In this document: positions 55,864 to 64,000 of the stretch, one piece after another | Layout: every line of letters begins with the position of its first letter | Numbering within the stretch: position 1 is the first letter of the stretch | From: Campylobacter sp. 2014D-0216 | GTDB taxonomy: Bacteria; Campylobacterota; Campylobacteria; Campylobacterales; Campylobacteraceae | Reading direction: 5' to 3' | NCBI RefSeq assembly: GCF_014931215.1 | Contig: NZ_CP063089.1 | Coordinates: forward strand, 248,001-312,000 | DNA: 64,000 nt | Position numbers and translations under genes: made by a program | Notes under the pieces: generated by a model | The model's input: the letters and a program-made list of their open reading frames with translations, nothing else | Databases searched by the model: none | What the model was told of the DNA's origin: nothing

Positions 55864-57398
55864 TTTTTATTATGTCATCAGCTTATTGTTCTGATGATTT
55901 TGAACTAGAATTTGGAAAAATTCCACCATCTTTCTTGCCGTTGGGTAACAAGAGATTATATGAATATCAGATCGAACTTTTTTGTAACTTAAACGAGTCG
56001 ATAGTATTAACTCTTCCTCAAAGTTTTCAAATTAGTGAATATGATTTTCTAAAGTTAAAATCACTAGGTGTAAAGATTTTATATATTCCTGAAAGTATGC
56101 AATTAGCAGAAGCTTTGATTTATGCTATTAATATGAATTCTCCAATCAATGAGTCGATTTACATATTACACGGTGATACATATTTTAGTTCTATACAGTC
56201 TTTAAAAAACCATTTGGTGGTTTCAAGGGTAAAAGAGAATTATAAATGGGCGTACTTATTTAAAGAAAAAGTATTGAATTATAGGATAAAAAACAACATT
56301 TCAGAAGACTATGAATTGGTTTTATCTGGTTTTATGAATATTGAATATCCATACTTTTTAGTTAAGTGTCTTTTGGATAATCATTATTCTTTTGTTGATG
56401 GGTTAAGAGAATATTCCAATACTCATGCTTTTAATATAGTTCAAGATGACTCATGGCTGGATTTTGGTTTGATAACAAATTATTTTCATTCTAAAAAAAA
56501 ATTTAGCACACAAAGAGCTTTTAATCATTTATTAATTGATGAAAACTTTGTGATAAAGTCTTCAAATTGGGATAGTAAAATCAGAGCTGAAATCAATTGG
56601 TATAGAAGATTTCCACAAGAATACAACATCTACTTGCCAAGATTTTATTGTGAAAAAGCAGGTTCTTATCGACTGGAGTATTTGTATCACAATACCTTGT
56701 TAGAGTTGTTTGTTTTTGGAAAATTACCACATTATATTTGGCGTAATATTTTTGGGTCTATAAAAGTATTTTTAAACACTATTCATAAATTTAAAAGTGA
56801 TAAAGAGATTGTTTTTGATTATAAAGCTAAAACGTTGAAAAGATTAAAACAAATCAATCATCCGGAAATTAGTTTTTCTAAAAAATATTCTTTTGGTAAT
56901 TATGAAAGTATATCGATATGCGAAATCCTAAATTCATTAGATAAAAATATATCGCAAAAACAAGATATAAGATTAATTCACGGAGATTTTTGTTTTAGTA
57001 ATATTGTGTATGATTTTAGATCAAAGAATATAAAAACGTTTGATCCCAGGGGAATGGATTTTGATGAGAATATAACAGTCTATGGAGATATGTGTTATGA
57101 TTATGCGAAATTAGTGCACTCTGTATTAGGTTTGTATGATTTTATTGTTTCTGGCTTTTCAAGATGTGAAATTCAAAAAGATAAAATATTTTTGTCTATA
57201 GATGTGAGTGATGAAATAGTTAAAATTCAGGAAGAATTTTTTACAATGTTCGAAATTGATAAGCAAATTTGCTCTATTGCTATACATCTATTTGCTTCTA
57301 TGCTTCCTTTGCATGCTGATGATAGTGACAGACAAAAGGCTTTGTTTGCTAATGTTTTTAGATTATATTTTTATTTTAAAGATAAAGGTTTGGTATGA
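55860..57398 (+). CDS. Nucleotidyltransferase-like / aminoglycoside-phosphotransferase-like fusion
   Basis: 512 residues. About 1-230 resembles a sugar-nucleotidyltransferase fold (SFLPLGNKRLYEYQIELF, YILHGDTYFS) but lacks the G-x-G-T-R loop, so it may be inactive or bind only. About 240-512 is a choline-kinase/APH-type domain: LIHGDFCFSNIVYDF near 371 (H-G-D-x-x-x-x-N) and FDPRGMDFDENIT as the metal aspartate region. A kinase for a small alcohol or sugar is expected. Coupled by ATGA overlaps to the HAD gene before it and the nucleotidyltransferase after it, forming a three-gene cassette between transferase copies 1 and 2. Confidence 0.7.
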   Translation: MIFIMSSAYCSDDFELEFGKIPPSFLPLGNKRLYEYQIELFCNLNESIVLTLPQSFQISEYDFLKLKSLGVKILYIPESMQLAEALIYAINMNSPINESIYILHGDTYFSSIQSLKNHLVVSRVKENYKWAYLFKEKVLNYRIKNNISEDYELVLSGFMNIEYPYFLVKCLLDNHYSFVDGLREYSNTHAFNIVQDDSWLDFGLITNYFHSKKKFSTQRAFNHLLIDENFVIKSSNWDSKIRAEINWYRRFPQEYNIYLPRFYCEKAGSYRLEYLYHNTLLELFVFGKLPHYIWRNIFGSIKVFLNTIHKFKSDKEIVFDYKAKTLKRLKQINHPEISFSKKYSFGNYESISICEILNSLDKNISQKQDIRLIHGDFCFSNIVYDFRSKNIKTFDPRGMDFDENITVYGDMCYDYAKLVHSVLGLYDFIVSGFSRCEIQKDKIFLSIDVSDEIVKIQEEFFTMFEIDKQICSIAIHLFASMLPLHADDSDRQKALFANVFRLYFYFKDKGLV

Positions 57399-58126
57399 CT
57401 ATTGTTTTTCCTATGGCTGGGCTTAGTTCGCGATTTTTAAATGCGGGTTATAAAATACCAAAATATATGCTTAAAATACAAAATAAAACTGTATTTTATA
57501 ATGCGGTTTTTGGGTTTAAGCATTATTTCAAAGATTGCAATTTTCTTTTTATTTATAGGGATATATATAATACCGAAAAATTTATTGCAGATGAGTGTGA
57601 AAAACTTAAAATCAAAAATAAAATTCTTGTAAAACTTGATGATGAAACTCAAGGGCAGGCCCATACAGTTATGCTTGGATTGGAAAAAGCTTATATTGAT
57701 GATAATGAAAGTATATTGATTTTTAATATAGATACTTTTAGATATAATTATATTTTACCTGATTTTGACTATGAAAAGTTGGATGGATATTTGGAAGTAT
57801 TTCAGGCCGATGGAGAGCAGTGGTCGTTTGTTTTACCTGGTGATGATAAAAATGTTTTGAAGACAACTGAAAAAGAAAGAATTTCTAATCTTTGTAGTAG
57901 CGGGTTATATTATTTTAAAAAAGGCAAAGACTTTAAAGATTCTTTTAAGTTTTCGTATGAAAACAGGCTGTATGTAAAAAATGAGCTATATATAGCACCC
58001 TTATATAACTATTTGATCAAAAATGATAAACAAATTAAATATCATGAGATAAATTTGAGTGATATAATATTTTGCGGAACACCGCAAGATTATGAAAAAT
58101 TTTCACGTTCCCAAATCACAAACTAA
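57395..58126 (+). CDS. Nucleotidyltransferase (LicC/GlmU-N-like)
   Basis: 243 residues. N-terminal IVFPMAGLSSRFLNAGYKIPKYML resembles the nucleotide loop and PKxxL lysine of the family; FNIDTFRYN occupies the metal-binding position, and QGQAHTVMLGLEKA follows. Probably activates the product of the upstream kinase to an NDP derivative. The final DYEKFSRSQITN is identical to the end of hddC, because duplicated block R2 starts inside this gene at 58088: its own 3' end was apparently replaced by recombination. Confidence 0.75.
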   Translation: MTIVFPMAGLSSRFLNAGYKIPKYMLKIQNKTVFYNAVFGFKHYFKDCNFLFIYRDIYNTEKFIADECEKLKIKNKILVKLDDETQGQAHTVMLGLEKAYIDDNESILIFNIDTFRYNYILPDFDYEKLDGYLEVFQADGEQWSFVLPGDDKNVLKTTEKERISNLCSSGLYYFKKGKDFKDSFKFSYENRLYVKNELYIAPLYNYLIKNDKQIKYHEINLSDIIFCGTPQDYEKFSRSQITN

Positions 58127-59993
58127 CCCTAAGGAACTCTAATGTTTAACCCAAATAGTGCTATAGATAGGATAAAAAATTCACTTTCTTATAAATTAGG
58201 TCTTGCTATCATAGAATGTAAAAAACAACATGGGAGAGGGTATATAACCCTACCATATAAATTATATAAGATAAAACAACAACATTTTAAAGAACAAAAA
58301 CTATACAAGCAAACTATTAAAATATTTCCACAACTTGCATATCCTAAAGTAGAATCTTGTAAAGATTATAATGAAAGCATAAGATATAAGTATCATCTTT
58401 CCTATATGCTAGGAGAAGTTTTGATTTGTGCTCATAAAGCTTGGTATAAAGGAGGATACTTTATGTTACCTTCTTTGTTAAAAGAAAAATATAAGATATA
58501 TAAAAACATTCAAGATATTATCAGCATATTGCCTCAAAAATTACACTATCATTTTTACAATTCAACAATAAAAAATCATAAAATAAATATTCAAGATTTG
58601 ATTGATGTTTTGAAACAACATAAAGATTATAAACCTATACTAGAAAATATATTTCATAATTTTGATTTTTTTGTAAAACATTTTGATCTTATTAGAATTT
58701 GGCTATCTTCGAAAGATTTTAAAGAAAAATACAAACAAGAAAATCACCCTTATCCTTCTTTGCTTGATCCTAAAAAACTAAACGATGAAAATGAAAAAAT
58801 TAACTATAAAAATATTCCTGCTGAGCTTGCATGGGAAATGAATTTGCCTTTACCGGATAATTATAAGTTTGTGTTTTTATCTGGGGGACTTTCTGGGCAT
58901 GCAGCAATGATGTCTTTTTTTGGTGCATGTAATATTGGGTATTTATATCATCATATGAATCCCATGAAAAGTAGGTATATAGAATACTATAGCTTTAATG
59001 AAAATTCGGATAAGTATGCAATTATAACTTATGGACAGTATAGTTTGTCACAGGGGCTAATATCATTCGTAAATACTTAAATTTAGTGAAGATAAACATT
59101 CCAATTGTTTTTTTGGTTAGAGATCCTATATCTAGATTAAAGACGGGTGTGAATCATCCAATTTTAAATCCAAAAAGCGAAAAAGATTTATGCTTAAATA
59201 GTGATTATTATAAGGTTTTTAAGAATAAAATGTATGTTGGTGGTCTTGGAAGAAAATTTTATTATGCAGATAAACCGAATATGGCTTATCTACCTAGATG
59301 GATTAATGATGATACAATATACCAAACATCACTTTGTAGTATGATGCCAAGTGAAAATATCACCTACATTGACATGGAGGAAATTAAACCAGAAAAAGCA
59401 TTTGATACAATGTGTGTTTTGGCAAATAAATTTGGATTTAGCAAGCCTACTGATGAAAGTTTTTTTAAGGGTGTGATGAATGGAGATTTGACAGGTTTTA
59501 TCCCAATTAATTTTTTTGCTAATGAGAAAAATTTAGATTGCAATGATGTTTTTGTTTATAAAAACAACAGTATCCATCTTCAAATAACATCTACAAATTT
59601 AATTGAATTCTATGGGAAATCCAAAGAATATATCAACATTGTAAGTGATTTTTTTGATAAACCTTTAAAATATGACAATTTGGGTATTTTTATAAAACCA
59701 CAAGACTATGAGCGGTTAAAGCAGAGCGGTGAGCTGATGCAAGCCACAAAAAAATATCTGGTAAATTTTATAAAGGCATTGGAAGAAAGAATAGAGATTG
59801 AAAAATCTAAATTATTTAAAGAAGATGATGTGTTAAAATATCTAAAAGAAAACAAAGAGCTAAGGATTAGACTGAAAGAATTACTTGATAAAGAACTTGC
59901 TCACATTAAGCAGTACAGGCCAGATATAGTTGCTTCTTGGAAATACTATCAAGAATTTGAAAAAATGTGTAAAGAATTAGATGGTAATTAATA
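58088..59993 (+). repeat. Direct repeat R2 (tail plus whole transferase copy 2)
   Basis: Matches R1 over 58088-58878 and R3 over 58107-59993. Compared with R3 I see one difference: four G instead of five near 59053. Lengths (1887 versus 1888) agree with a single-base deletion. Confidence 0.9.
58142..59991 (+). pseudogene. Capsule transferase copy 2, frameshifted or phase-off
   Basis: The first 303 or so residues match copy 3 exactly. Then CAG GGG CTA replaces CAG GGG GCT, giving QGLISFVNT and a stop at 59080. The remaining 301 residues are open from 59086 in another frame and match copy 3 to the end. The lesion is one missing G in a short G run (G5 to G4), so the gene is either a recent pseudogene or a switchable off state. 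The truncated product would keep the constant N-terminus but lose the R-D-P motif region. Confidence 0.88.
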
Positions 59994-60021
59994 CTTTAAT
60001 GATAAAATTTAAGGAAAGGTT

Positions 60022-61909
60022 GTTCCCAAATCACAAACTAACCCTAAGGAACTCTAATGTTTAACCCAAATAGTGCTATAGATAGGATAAAAAATTCACT
60101 TTCTTATAAATTAGGTCTTGCTATCATAGAATGTAAAAAACAACATGGGAGAGGGTATATAACCCTACCATATAAATTATATAAGATAAAACAACAACAT
60201 TTTAAAGAACAAAAACTATACAAGCAAACTATTAAAATATTTCCACAACTTGCATATCCTAAAGTAGAATCTTGTAAAGATTATAATGAAAGCATAAGAT
60301 ATAAGTATCATCTTTCCTATATGCTAGGAGAAGTTTTGATTTGTGCTCATAAAGCTTGGTATAAAGGAGGATACTTTATGTTACCTTCTTTGTTAAAAGA
60401 AAAATATAAGATATATAAAAACATTCAAGATATTATCAGCATATTGCCTCAAAAATTACACTATCATTTTTACAATTCAACAATAAAAAATCATAAAATA
60501 AATATTCAAGATTTGATTGATGTTTTGAAACAACATAAAGATTATAAACCTATACTAGAAAATATATTTCATAATTTTGATTTTTTTGTAAAACATTTTG
60601 ATCTTATTAGAATTTGGCTATCTTCGAAAGATTTTAAAGAAAAATACAAACAAGAAAATCACCCTTATCCTTCTTTGCTTGATCCTAAAAAACTAAACGA
60701 TGAAAATGAAAAAATTAACTATAAAAATATTCCTGCTGAGCTTGCATGGGAAATGAATTTGCCTTTACCGGATAATTATAAGTTTGTGTTTTTATCTGGG
60801 GGACTTTCTGGGCATGCAGCAATGATGTCTTTTTTTGGTGCATGTAATATTGGGTATTTATATCATCATATGAATCCCATGAAAAGTAGGTATATAGAAT
60901 ACTATAGCTTTAATGAAAATTCGGATAAGTATGCAATTATAACTTATGGACAGTATAGTTTGTCACAGGGGGCTAATATCATTCGTAAATACTTAAATTT
61001 AGTGAAGATAAACATTCCAATTGTTTTTTTGGTTAGAGATCCTATATCTAGATTAAAGACGGGTGTGAATCATCCAATTTTAAATCCAAAAAGCGAAAAA
61101 GATTTATGCTTAAATAGTGATTATTATAAGGTTTTTAAGAATAAAATGTATGTTGGTGGTCTTGGAAGAAAATTTTATTATGCAGATAAACCGAATATGG
61201 CTTATCTACCTAGATGGATTAATGATGATACAATATACCAAACATCACTTTGTAGTATGATGCCAAGTGAAAATATCACCTACATTGACATGGAGGAAAT
61301 TAAACCAGAAAAAGCATTTGATACAATGTGTGTTTTGGCAAATAAATTTGGATTTAGCAAGCCTACTGATGAAAGTTTTTTTAAGGGTGTGATGAATGGA
61401 GATTTGACAGGTTTTATCCCAATTAATTTTTTTGCTAATGAGAAAAATTTAGATTGCAATGATGTTTTTGTTTATAAAAACAACAGTATCCATCTTCAAA
61501 TAACATCTACAAATTTAATTGAATTCTATGGGAAATCCAAAGAATATATCAACATTGTAAGTGATTTTTTTGATAAACCTTTAAAATATGACAATTTGGG
61601 TATTTTTATAAAACCACAAGACTATGAGCGGTTAAAGCAGAGCGGTGAGCTGATGCAAGCCACAAAAAAATATCTGGTAAATTTTATAAAGGCATTGGAA
61701 GAAAGAATAGAGATTGAAAAATCTAAATTATTTAAAGAAGATGATGTGTTAAAATATCTAAAAGAAAACAAAGAGCTAAGGATTAGACTGAAAGAATTAC
61801 TTGATAAAGAACTTGCTCACATTAAGCAGTACAGGCCAGATATAGTTGCTTCTTGGAAATACTATCAAGAATTTGAAAAAATGTGTAAAGAATTAGATGG
61901 TAATTAATA
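60022..61909 (+). repeat. Direct repeat R3 (hddC-tail remnant plus whole transferase copy 3)
   Basis: Begins with the last few codons of an hddC 3' end (GTTCCCAAATCACAAACTAA) although no hddC precedes it, then the full transferase. The remnant shows the block was copied from the hddC-transferase junction at R1. Ends at 61909, three bases after the shared stop region. Confidence 0.9.
60057..61907 (+). CDS. Capsule transferase with SYKLG-module N-terminus, copy 3 (intact); candidate MeOPN transferase
   Basis: 616 residues, the intact version of copy 2. Constant N-terminus (1-245) as in copy 1; then a different C-terminal domain with P-loop-like FVFLSGGLSGHAAMMSFF, IPIVFLVRDPISRLKTGVNH near 322-340, and the shared tail LFKEDDVLKYLKENKELRIR and PDIVASWKYYQEFE. 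The G-S/G-rich first strand and the R-D-P-x-x-R-L motif resemble PAPS-dependent sulfotransferases (inference). Position just before two MeOPN-type methyltransferases, and length near 615, match C. jejuni Cj1421/Cj1422. DUF2972 is the likely Pfam name. Acceptor sugar unknown. Confidence 0.7.
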   Translation: MFNPNSAIDRIKNSLSYKLGLAIIECKKQHGRGYITLPYKLYKIKQQHFKEQKLYKQTIKIFPQLAYPKVESCKDYNESIRYKYHLSYMLGEVLICAHKAWYKGGYFMLPSLLKEKYKIYKNIQDIISILPQKLHYHFYNSTIKNHKINIQDLIDVLKQHKDYKPILENIFHNFDFFVKHFDLIRIWLSSKDFKEKYKQENHPYPSLLDPKKLNDENEKINYKNIPAELAWEMNLPLPDNYKFVFLSGGLSGHAAMMSFFGACNIGYLYHHMNPMKSRYIEYYSFNENSDKYAIITYGQYSLSQGANIIRKYLNLVKINIPIVFLVRDPISRLKTGVNHPILNPKSEKDLCLNSDYYKVFKNKMYVGGLGRKFYYADKPNMAYLPRWINDDTIYQTSLCSMMPSENITYIDMEEIKPEKAFDTMCVLANKFGFSKPTDESFFKGVMNGDLTGFIPINFFANEKNLDCNDVFVYKNNSIHLQITSTNLIEFYGKSKEYINIVSDFFDKPLKYDNLGIFIKPQDYERLKQSGELMQATKKYLVNFIKALEERIEIEKSKLFKEDDVLKYLKENKELRIRLKELLDKELAHIKQYRPDIVASWKYYQEFEKMCKELDGN

Positions 61910-61929
61910 GTAAAGAAAGATAAAAAAGA

Positions 61930-61935
61930 TATAAT
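61930..61935 (+). promoter_or_regulatory. Candidate -10 ahead of the methyltransferase pair
   Basis: TATAAT 27 bases before the ATG at 61962, after the TAAAGAAAGATAAAAAA flank shared with copy 1. Could start a separate MeOPN transcript. Confidence 0.5.
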
Positions 61936-61961
61936 TATAAAATAATTTTCAAAGGAGTTTC

Positions 61962-62729
61962 ATGAAACAAGGTGATTTTAGCGAAGTTGCAAAACACTAC
62001 CATAACAGACCAGCATATTCAAGCATGCTTATAGAAAAGTTAATCAAATGTGTAAATGAGCAAAATAAGAGCACGTTAAAAGTTGTAGAAGTAGGTGCAG
62101 GTACAGGAAAGCTTACTAAAATGCTTGCTGATGAGTTTGACCTTTATATAGATGCAGTTGAGCCAAATGATAATATGCGTGAAGAGGGTGTTAAATTTAC
62201 TCAAAATTTGCAAAATATTATTTGGCATAAAGGTAGCGGAGAAGAAACTACTATGCCTAGTAACTATGCTGATTGGGTAATCATGGCTAGTTCTTTTCAT
62301 TGGACAGATCCTAAAAAATCTTTACCTGAATTTGCAAGAGTGCTTACAGGGGGGGGGTATTTCACTGCCATATGGAATCCGCGCCATATAGCTAAAGGTT
62401 CTGTGTTTCATGAAATTGAAGAGGAAATTAAACATATTGTACCAGAGCTTACTCGTGTAAGTAGTGGGGTGCAAAATGTTAAAAATTGGGAAGAAATCTT
62501 AGTAAGTACTGGAGATTTCAAGGACTGCTTTTTTATGGAGTGTGATTATAAAGAGTTTTGGAGTAAAGAACGTTACTTAGGAGCTTGGCATTCTGTAAAT
62601 GATATTCAAGCGCAAGCTGGAAAAGCTAGATGGGAAGAAATTTTAAAAATGATAGAAAATAAAATTTCATCCATGGATATGATCGAAATTCCTTATAAAA
62701 TCCGTGCATGGACGGTGCGTAAGGCATAA
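61962..62729 (+). CDS. SAM-dependent methyltransferase with G9 tract (Cj1420-like, MeOPN)
   Basis: 255-residue class-I methyltransferase: VVEVGAGTGKLTKML binds SAM, then VEPNDNMREEG and SSFHWTDPKKSLPEFARVL. A G9 run (62349-62357) encodes Gly130-132; any slip truncates the protein, and as read it is on. C. jejuni Cj1420, phase-variable through a poly-G run and required for the methyl group of O-methyl phosphoramidate, sits in the same order before Cj1419 and Cj1418. Strong ribosome site AAAGGAG. Paralogous to the next gene. Confidence 0.82.
   Translation: MKQGDFSEVAKHYHNRPAYSSMLIEKLIKCVNEQNKSTLKVVEVGAGTGKLTKMLADEFDLYIDAVEPNDNMREEGVKFTQNLQNIIWHKGSGEETTMPSNYADWVIMASSFHWTDPKKSLPEFARVLTGGGYFTAIWNPRHIAKGSVFHEIEEEIKHIVPELTRVSSGVQNVKNWEEILVSTGDFKDCFFMECDYKEFWSKERYLGAWHSVNDIQAQAGKARWEEILKMIENKISSMDMIEIPYKIRAWTVRKA
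62349..62357 (+). repeat. Poly-G tract (G9), phase-variable switch
   Basis: Nine consecutive G within the coding region of the first methyltransferase. Length and position are typical of Campylobacter slipped-strand switches; current length keeps the frame open. Confidence 0.9.
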
Positions 62730-62777
62730 AAAATCCTTTAGCTTTTTTAGCTTTGCTATTAAAGTTAAAGGAAAAAA

Positions 62778-63551
62778 ATGAAAAAAATAGTAGAACAAGT
62801 TTGGGATTATACTAAGCATGCAAAATTTTACTCATATAGACCAAATTATGCGCCACTTAGTATAGATATGTTAGTAGAACTTGCTAAAAGAACTAGTCAA
62901 GATTCAAAGATAAAAGTTGCAGATATTGGAGCGGGTACTGGAAATTTAAGCATTATGCTTTTAGAGAGAGCTTGTAAAGTAGTTGCAGTTGAGCCAAATG
63001 ACGCGATGCGCGAAATTGGTATAGAGAGAACTCAAGGACAAGATATAGAATGGGTAAGAGCTACTGGTGTCGATTCTACTTTAAAAGATGGAGAGTTTGA
63101 CTGGGTAAGTTTTGGTAGTAGTTTTAATGTAATGGATAGATCAATGGCATTAAAAGAAAGTCATAGACTACTTAAAAAAGGGTGTTATTTTACTTGCATG
63201 TGGAATCATAGAGATCTAAATGATCCATATCAAAAAATAGCAGAGGATATTATCGTTGGTTTTGTTCCAAATTATACAAGAGGTACAAGAAGAGAAGATC
63301 AGCGTCCTATTATAGAAGCACATAAAGAGCTTTTTGATAATATTGTTTATTTAGAAGAGGATTTTTATTTTCATCAAAGTGTAGATAATTACATTAATGC
63401 TTGGAAAAGTGTAAAAAATCCTTATTGGGATCTTGAAACAAAAGAAGGTAATGAGTTGTTTGAGAAAATCACTGATAAGTTAAAGCAAGAATTACCAGGT
63501 GAATTTGATATCAAATATACAACGAGAGCTTGGAGCGCAAAAAAAATATAA
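62778..63551 (+). CDS. SAM-dependent methyltransferase (Cj1419-like, MeOPN)
   Basis: 257 residues, class-I fold: [46 protein letters not shown]. Similar to the preceding methyltransferase but without a homopolymer tract. By order and family it corresponds to C. jejuni Cj1419, one of the two methyltransferases implicated in MeOPN synthesis. AAAGGAAAAAA ribosome site. Confidence 0.8.
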   Translation: MKKIVEQVWDYTKHAKFYSYRPNYAPLSIDMLVELAKRTSQDSKIKVADIGAGTGNLSIMLLERACKVVAVEPNDAMREIGIERTQGQDIEWVRATGVDSTLKDGEFDWVSFGSSFNVMDRSMALKESHRLLKKGCYFTCMWNHRDLNDPYQKIAEDIIVGFVPNYTRGTRREDQRPIIEAHKELFDNIVYLEEDFYFHQSVDNYINAWKSVKNPYWDLETKEGNELFEKITDKLKQELPGEFDIKYTTRAWSAKKI

Positions 63552-63564
63552 AAGAGTAGTATTT

Positions 63565-64000
63565 ATGGAAAGATTAGTTTTTCAAACAAAAGCAAGAAAT
63601 TTGCAAAATTTAAAAAATATACTTAAAAATGCAAAAGTTTTAGATGTGGTTGTTACTTCTTTAAAAGAAATCACTCAAGATAAGGAAAATATATTTAAAA
63701 AAATTAGCAATTTAAACGCAAAAAAACTAATCATCCGTAGTTCTTCTAGCAGCGAAGATAGCTTAAAAAGCTCCAACGCTGGAGCCTTTTTAAGTTTAGC
63801 TAATATAGACATTAGCGACAAAAATCAACTTTTTGAGGCTTTGGATAAAGTAGGTCGTTCTATGCCTAGTGAGAATGATGAAATTTTAATCCAACCTATG
63901 CTTTTAGATATTCAAAAATGTGGCGTTGCTTTTAGTGTGGATAAAGATAATTTTGCTCCATATTTTTGCATAGAATATGATGATAATGGATCAAATAGTT
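63565..64000 (+). CDS. PEP-synthase-like kinase, probable L-glutamine kinase of MeOPN synthesis (Cj1418-like), 3' end outside window
   Basis: The first 145 codons of an open frame run off the right edge. The ATP-grasp N-terminal domain of the pyruvate phosphate dikinase/PEP synthase family is visible: [20 protein letters not shown] (family V-R-S-S-x-x-x-E-D-x-x-x-x-S-x-A-G) and CGVAFSVD. The C. jejuni relative Cj1418 phosphorylates the amide of glutamine to start phosphoramidate synthesis and directly follows Cj1419, as here. Kinase, cytidylyltransferase and amidase genes would be expected to the right. The gene starts 13 bases after the methyltransferase stop. Confidence 0.75.
   Translation, partial: MERLVFQTKARNLQNLKNILKNAKVLDVVVTSLKEITQDKENIFKKISNLNAKKLIIRSSSSSEDSLKSSNAGAFLSLANIDISDKNQLFEALDKVGRSMPSENDEILIQPMLLDIQKCGVAFSVDKDNFAPYFCIEYDDNGSNS

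Noticed and set aside
59086-59991. Separate 301-residue gene beginning at 59086
   Set aside because: It is the 3' part of transferase copy 2 after the single-base frameshift; copy 3 shows the joined frame.
53516-61909. Insertion sequence or transposon as the cause of the triplication
   Set aside because: No transposase, terminal inverted repeats or target duplications are visible; the boundaries look like homologous or illegitimate recombination.

Overview
The window is AT-rich bacterial chromosome from a thermotolerant Campylobacter that is not obviously C. jejuni. Evidence: short TATAAT-type -10 boxes with almost no -35 elements, poly-G phase-variation tracts, and recognisable Campylobacter gene blocks (katA with its ankyrin partner, a HeuR-like regulator, RidA, FeoAB; the kpsMTEDF capsule export genes; heptose-modification genes; and the start of the O-methyl phosphoramidate, MeOPN, module). 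A C. lari-group or related species fits. This rests on remembered gene order, not on a search.

Layout. 1-13.7 kb is housekeeping: phosphohexomutase (cut by the left edge), tilS, rimO, prfB, a universal stress protein, a DUF285 repeat protein, a UPF0324 transporter with a divergent LysR regulator, murD, mraY, gpmI, fabG, acpS and fliL. 13.7-28.3 kb is a redox, iron and fumarate neighbourhood: two paralogous YheO/HeuR-type PAS regulators, katA plus ankyrin protein, argH plus a Dcu carrier, then a five-gene operon (RidA, DcuC-like carrier, MetC-like C-S lyase, fumarase-superfamily lyase, MmgE/PrpD protein), then feoA-feoB. 28.3-32.5 kb holds tenA, acpP-fabF-accA, tRNA-Phe and a DUF455 protein.

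32.5-64 kb is the capsule locus, all on the + strand. It opens with kpsM-T-E-D-F. Next come genes for a teichoic-like glycerol-phosphate polymer: a TagD-like cytidylyltransferase, a LicD-like protein, and a 1102-residue TPR-glycerophosphotransferase-glycosyltransferase fusion. A 1197-residue multidomain transferase and a UDP-galactopyranose-mutase-like flavoprotein follow. A GDP-6-deoxy-heptose pathway comes next (3,5-epimerase, two Fcl-type reductases, 4,6-dehydratase, HddA, GmhA, HddC). After it lie three copies of a transferase gene sharing an identical 5' third, interrupted by a phosphatase/kinase/nucleotidyltransferase module. Last come two methyltransferases and the start of a PEP-synthase-like kinase, which I read as the beginning of the MeOPN module. 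kpsC and kpsS are not present and may lie further right.

The points most worth following are: (a) an intact RidA-Dcu-MetC-lyase-MmgE operon, which I infer degrades a succinylated (fumarate-adduct) amino acid such as S-(2-succino)cysteine; (b) the triplicated transferase cassette with constant N-terminus and exchangeable C-terminus, where one copy is off by a single G; and (c) a G8 tract whose +1 slip would place the stop codon of one heptose reductase on the ATG of its paralogue.
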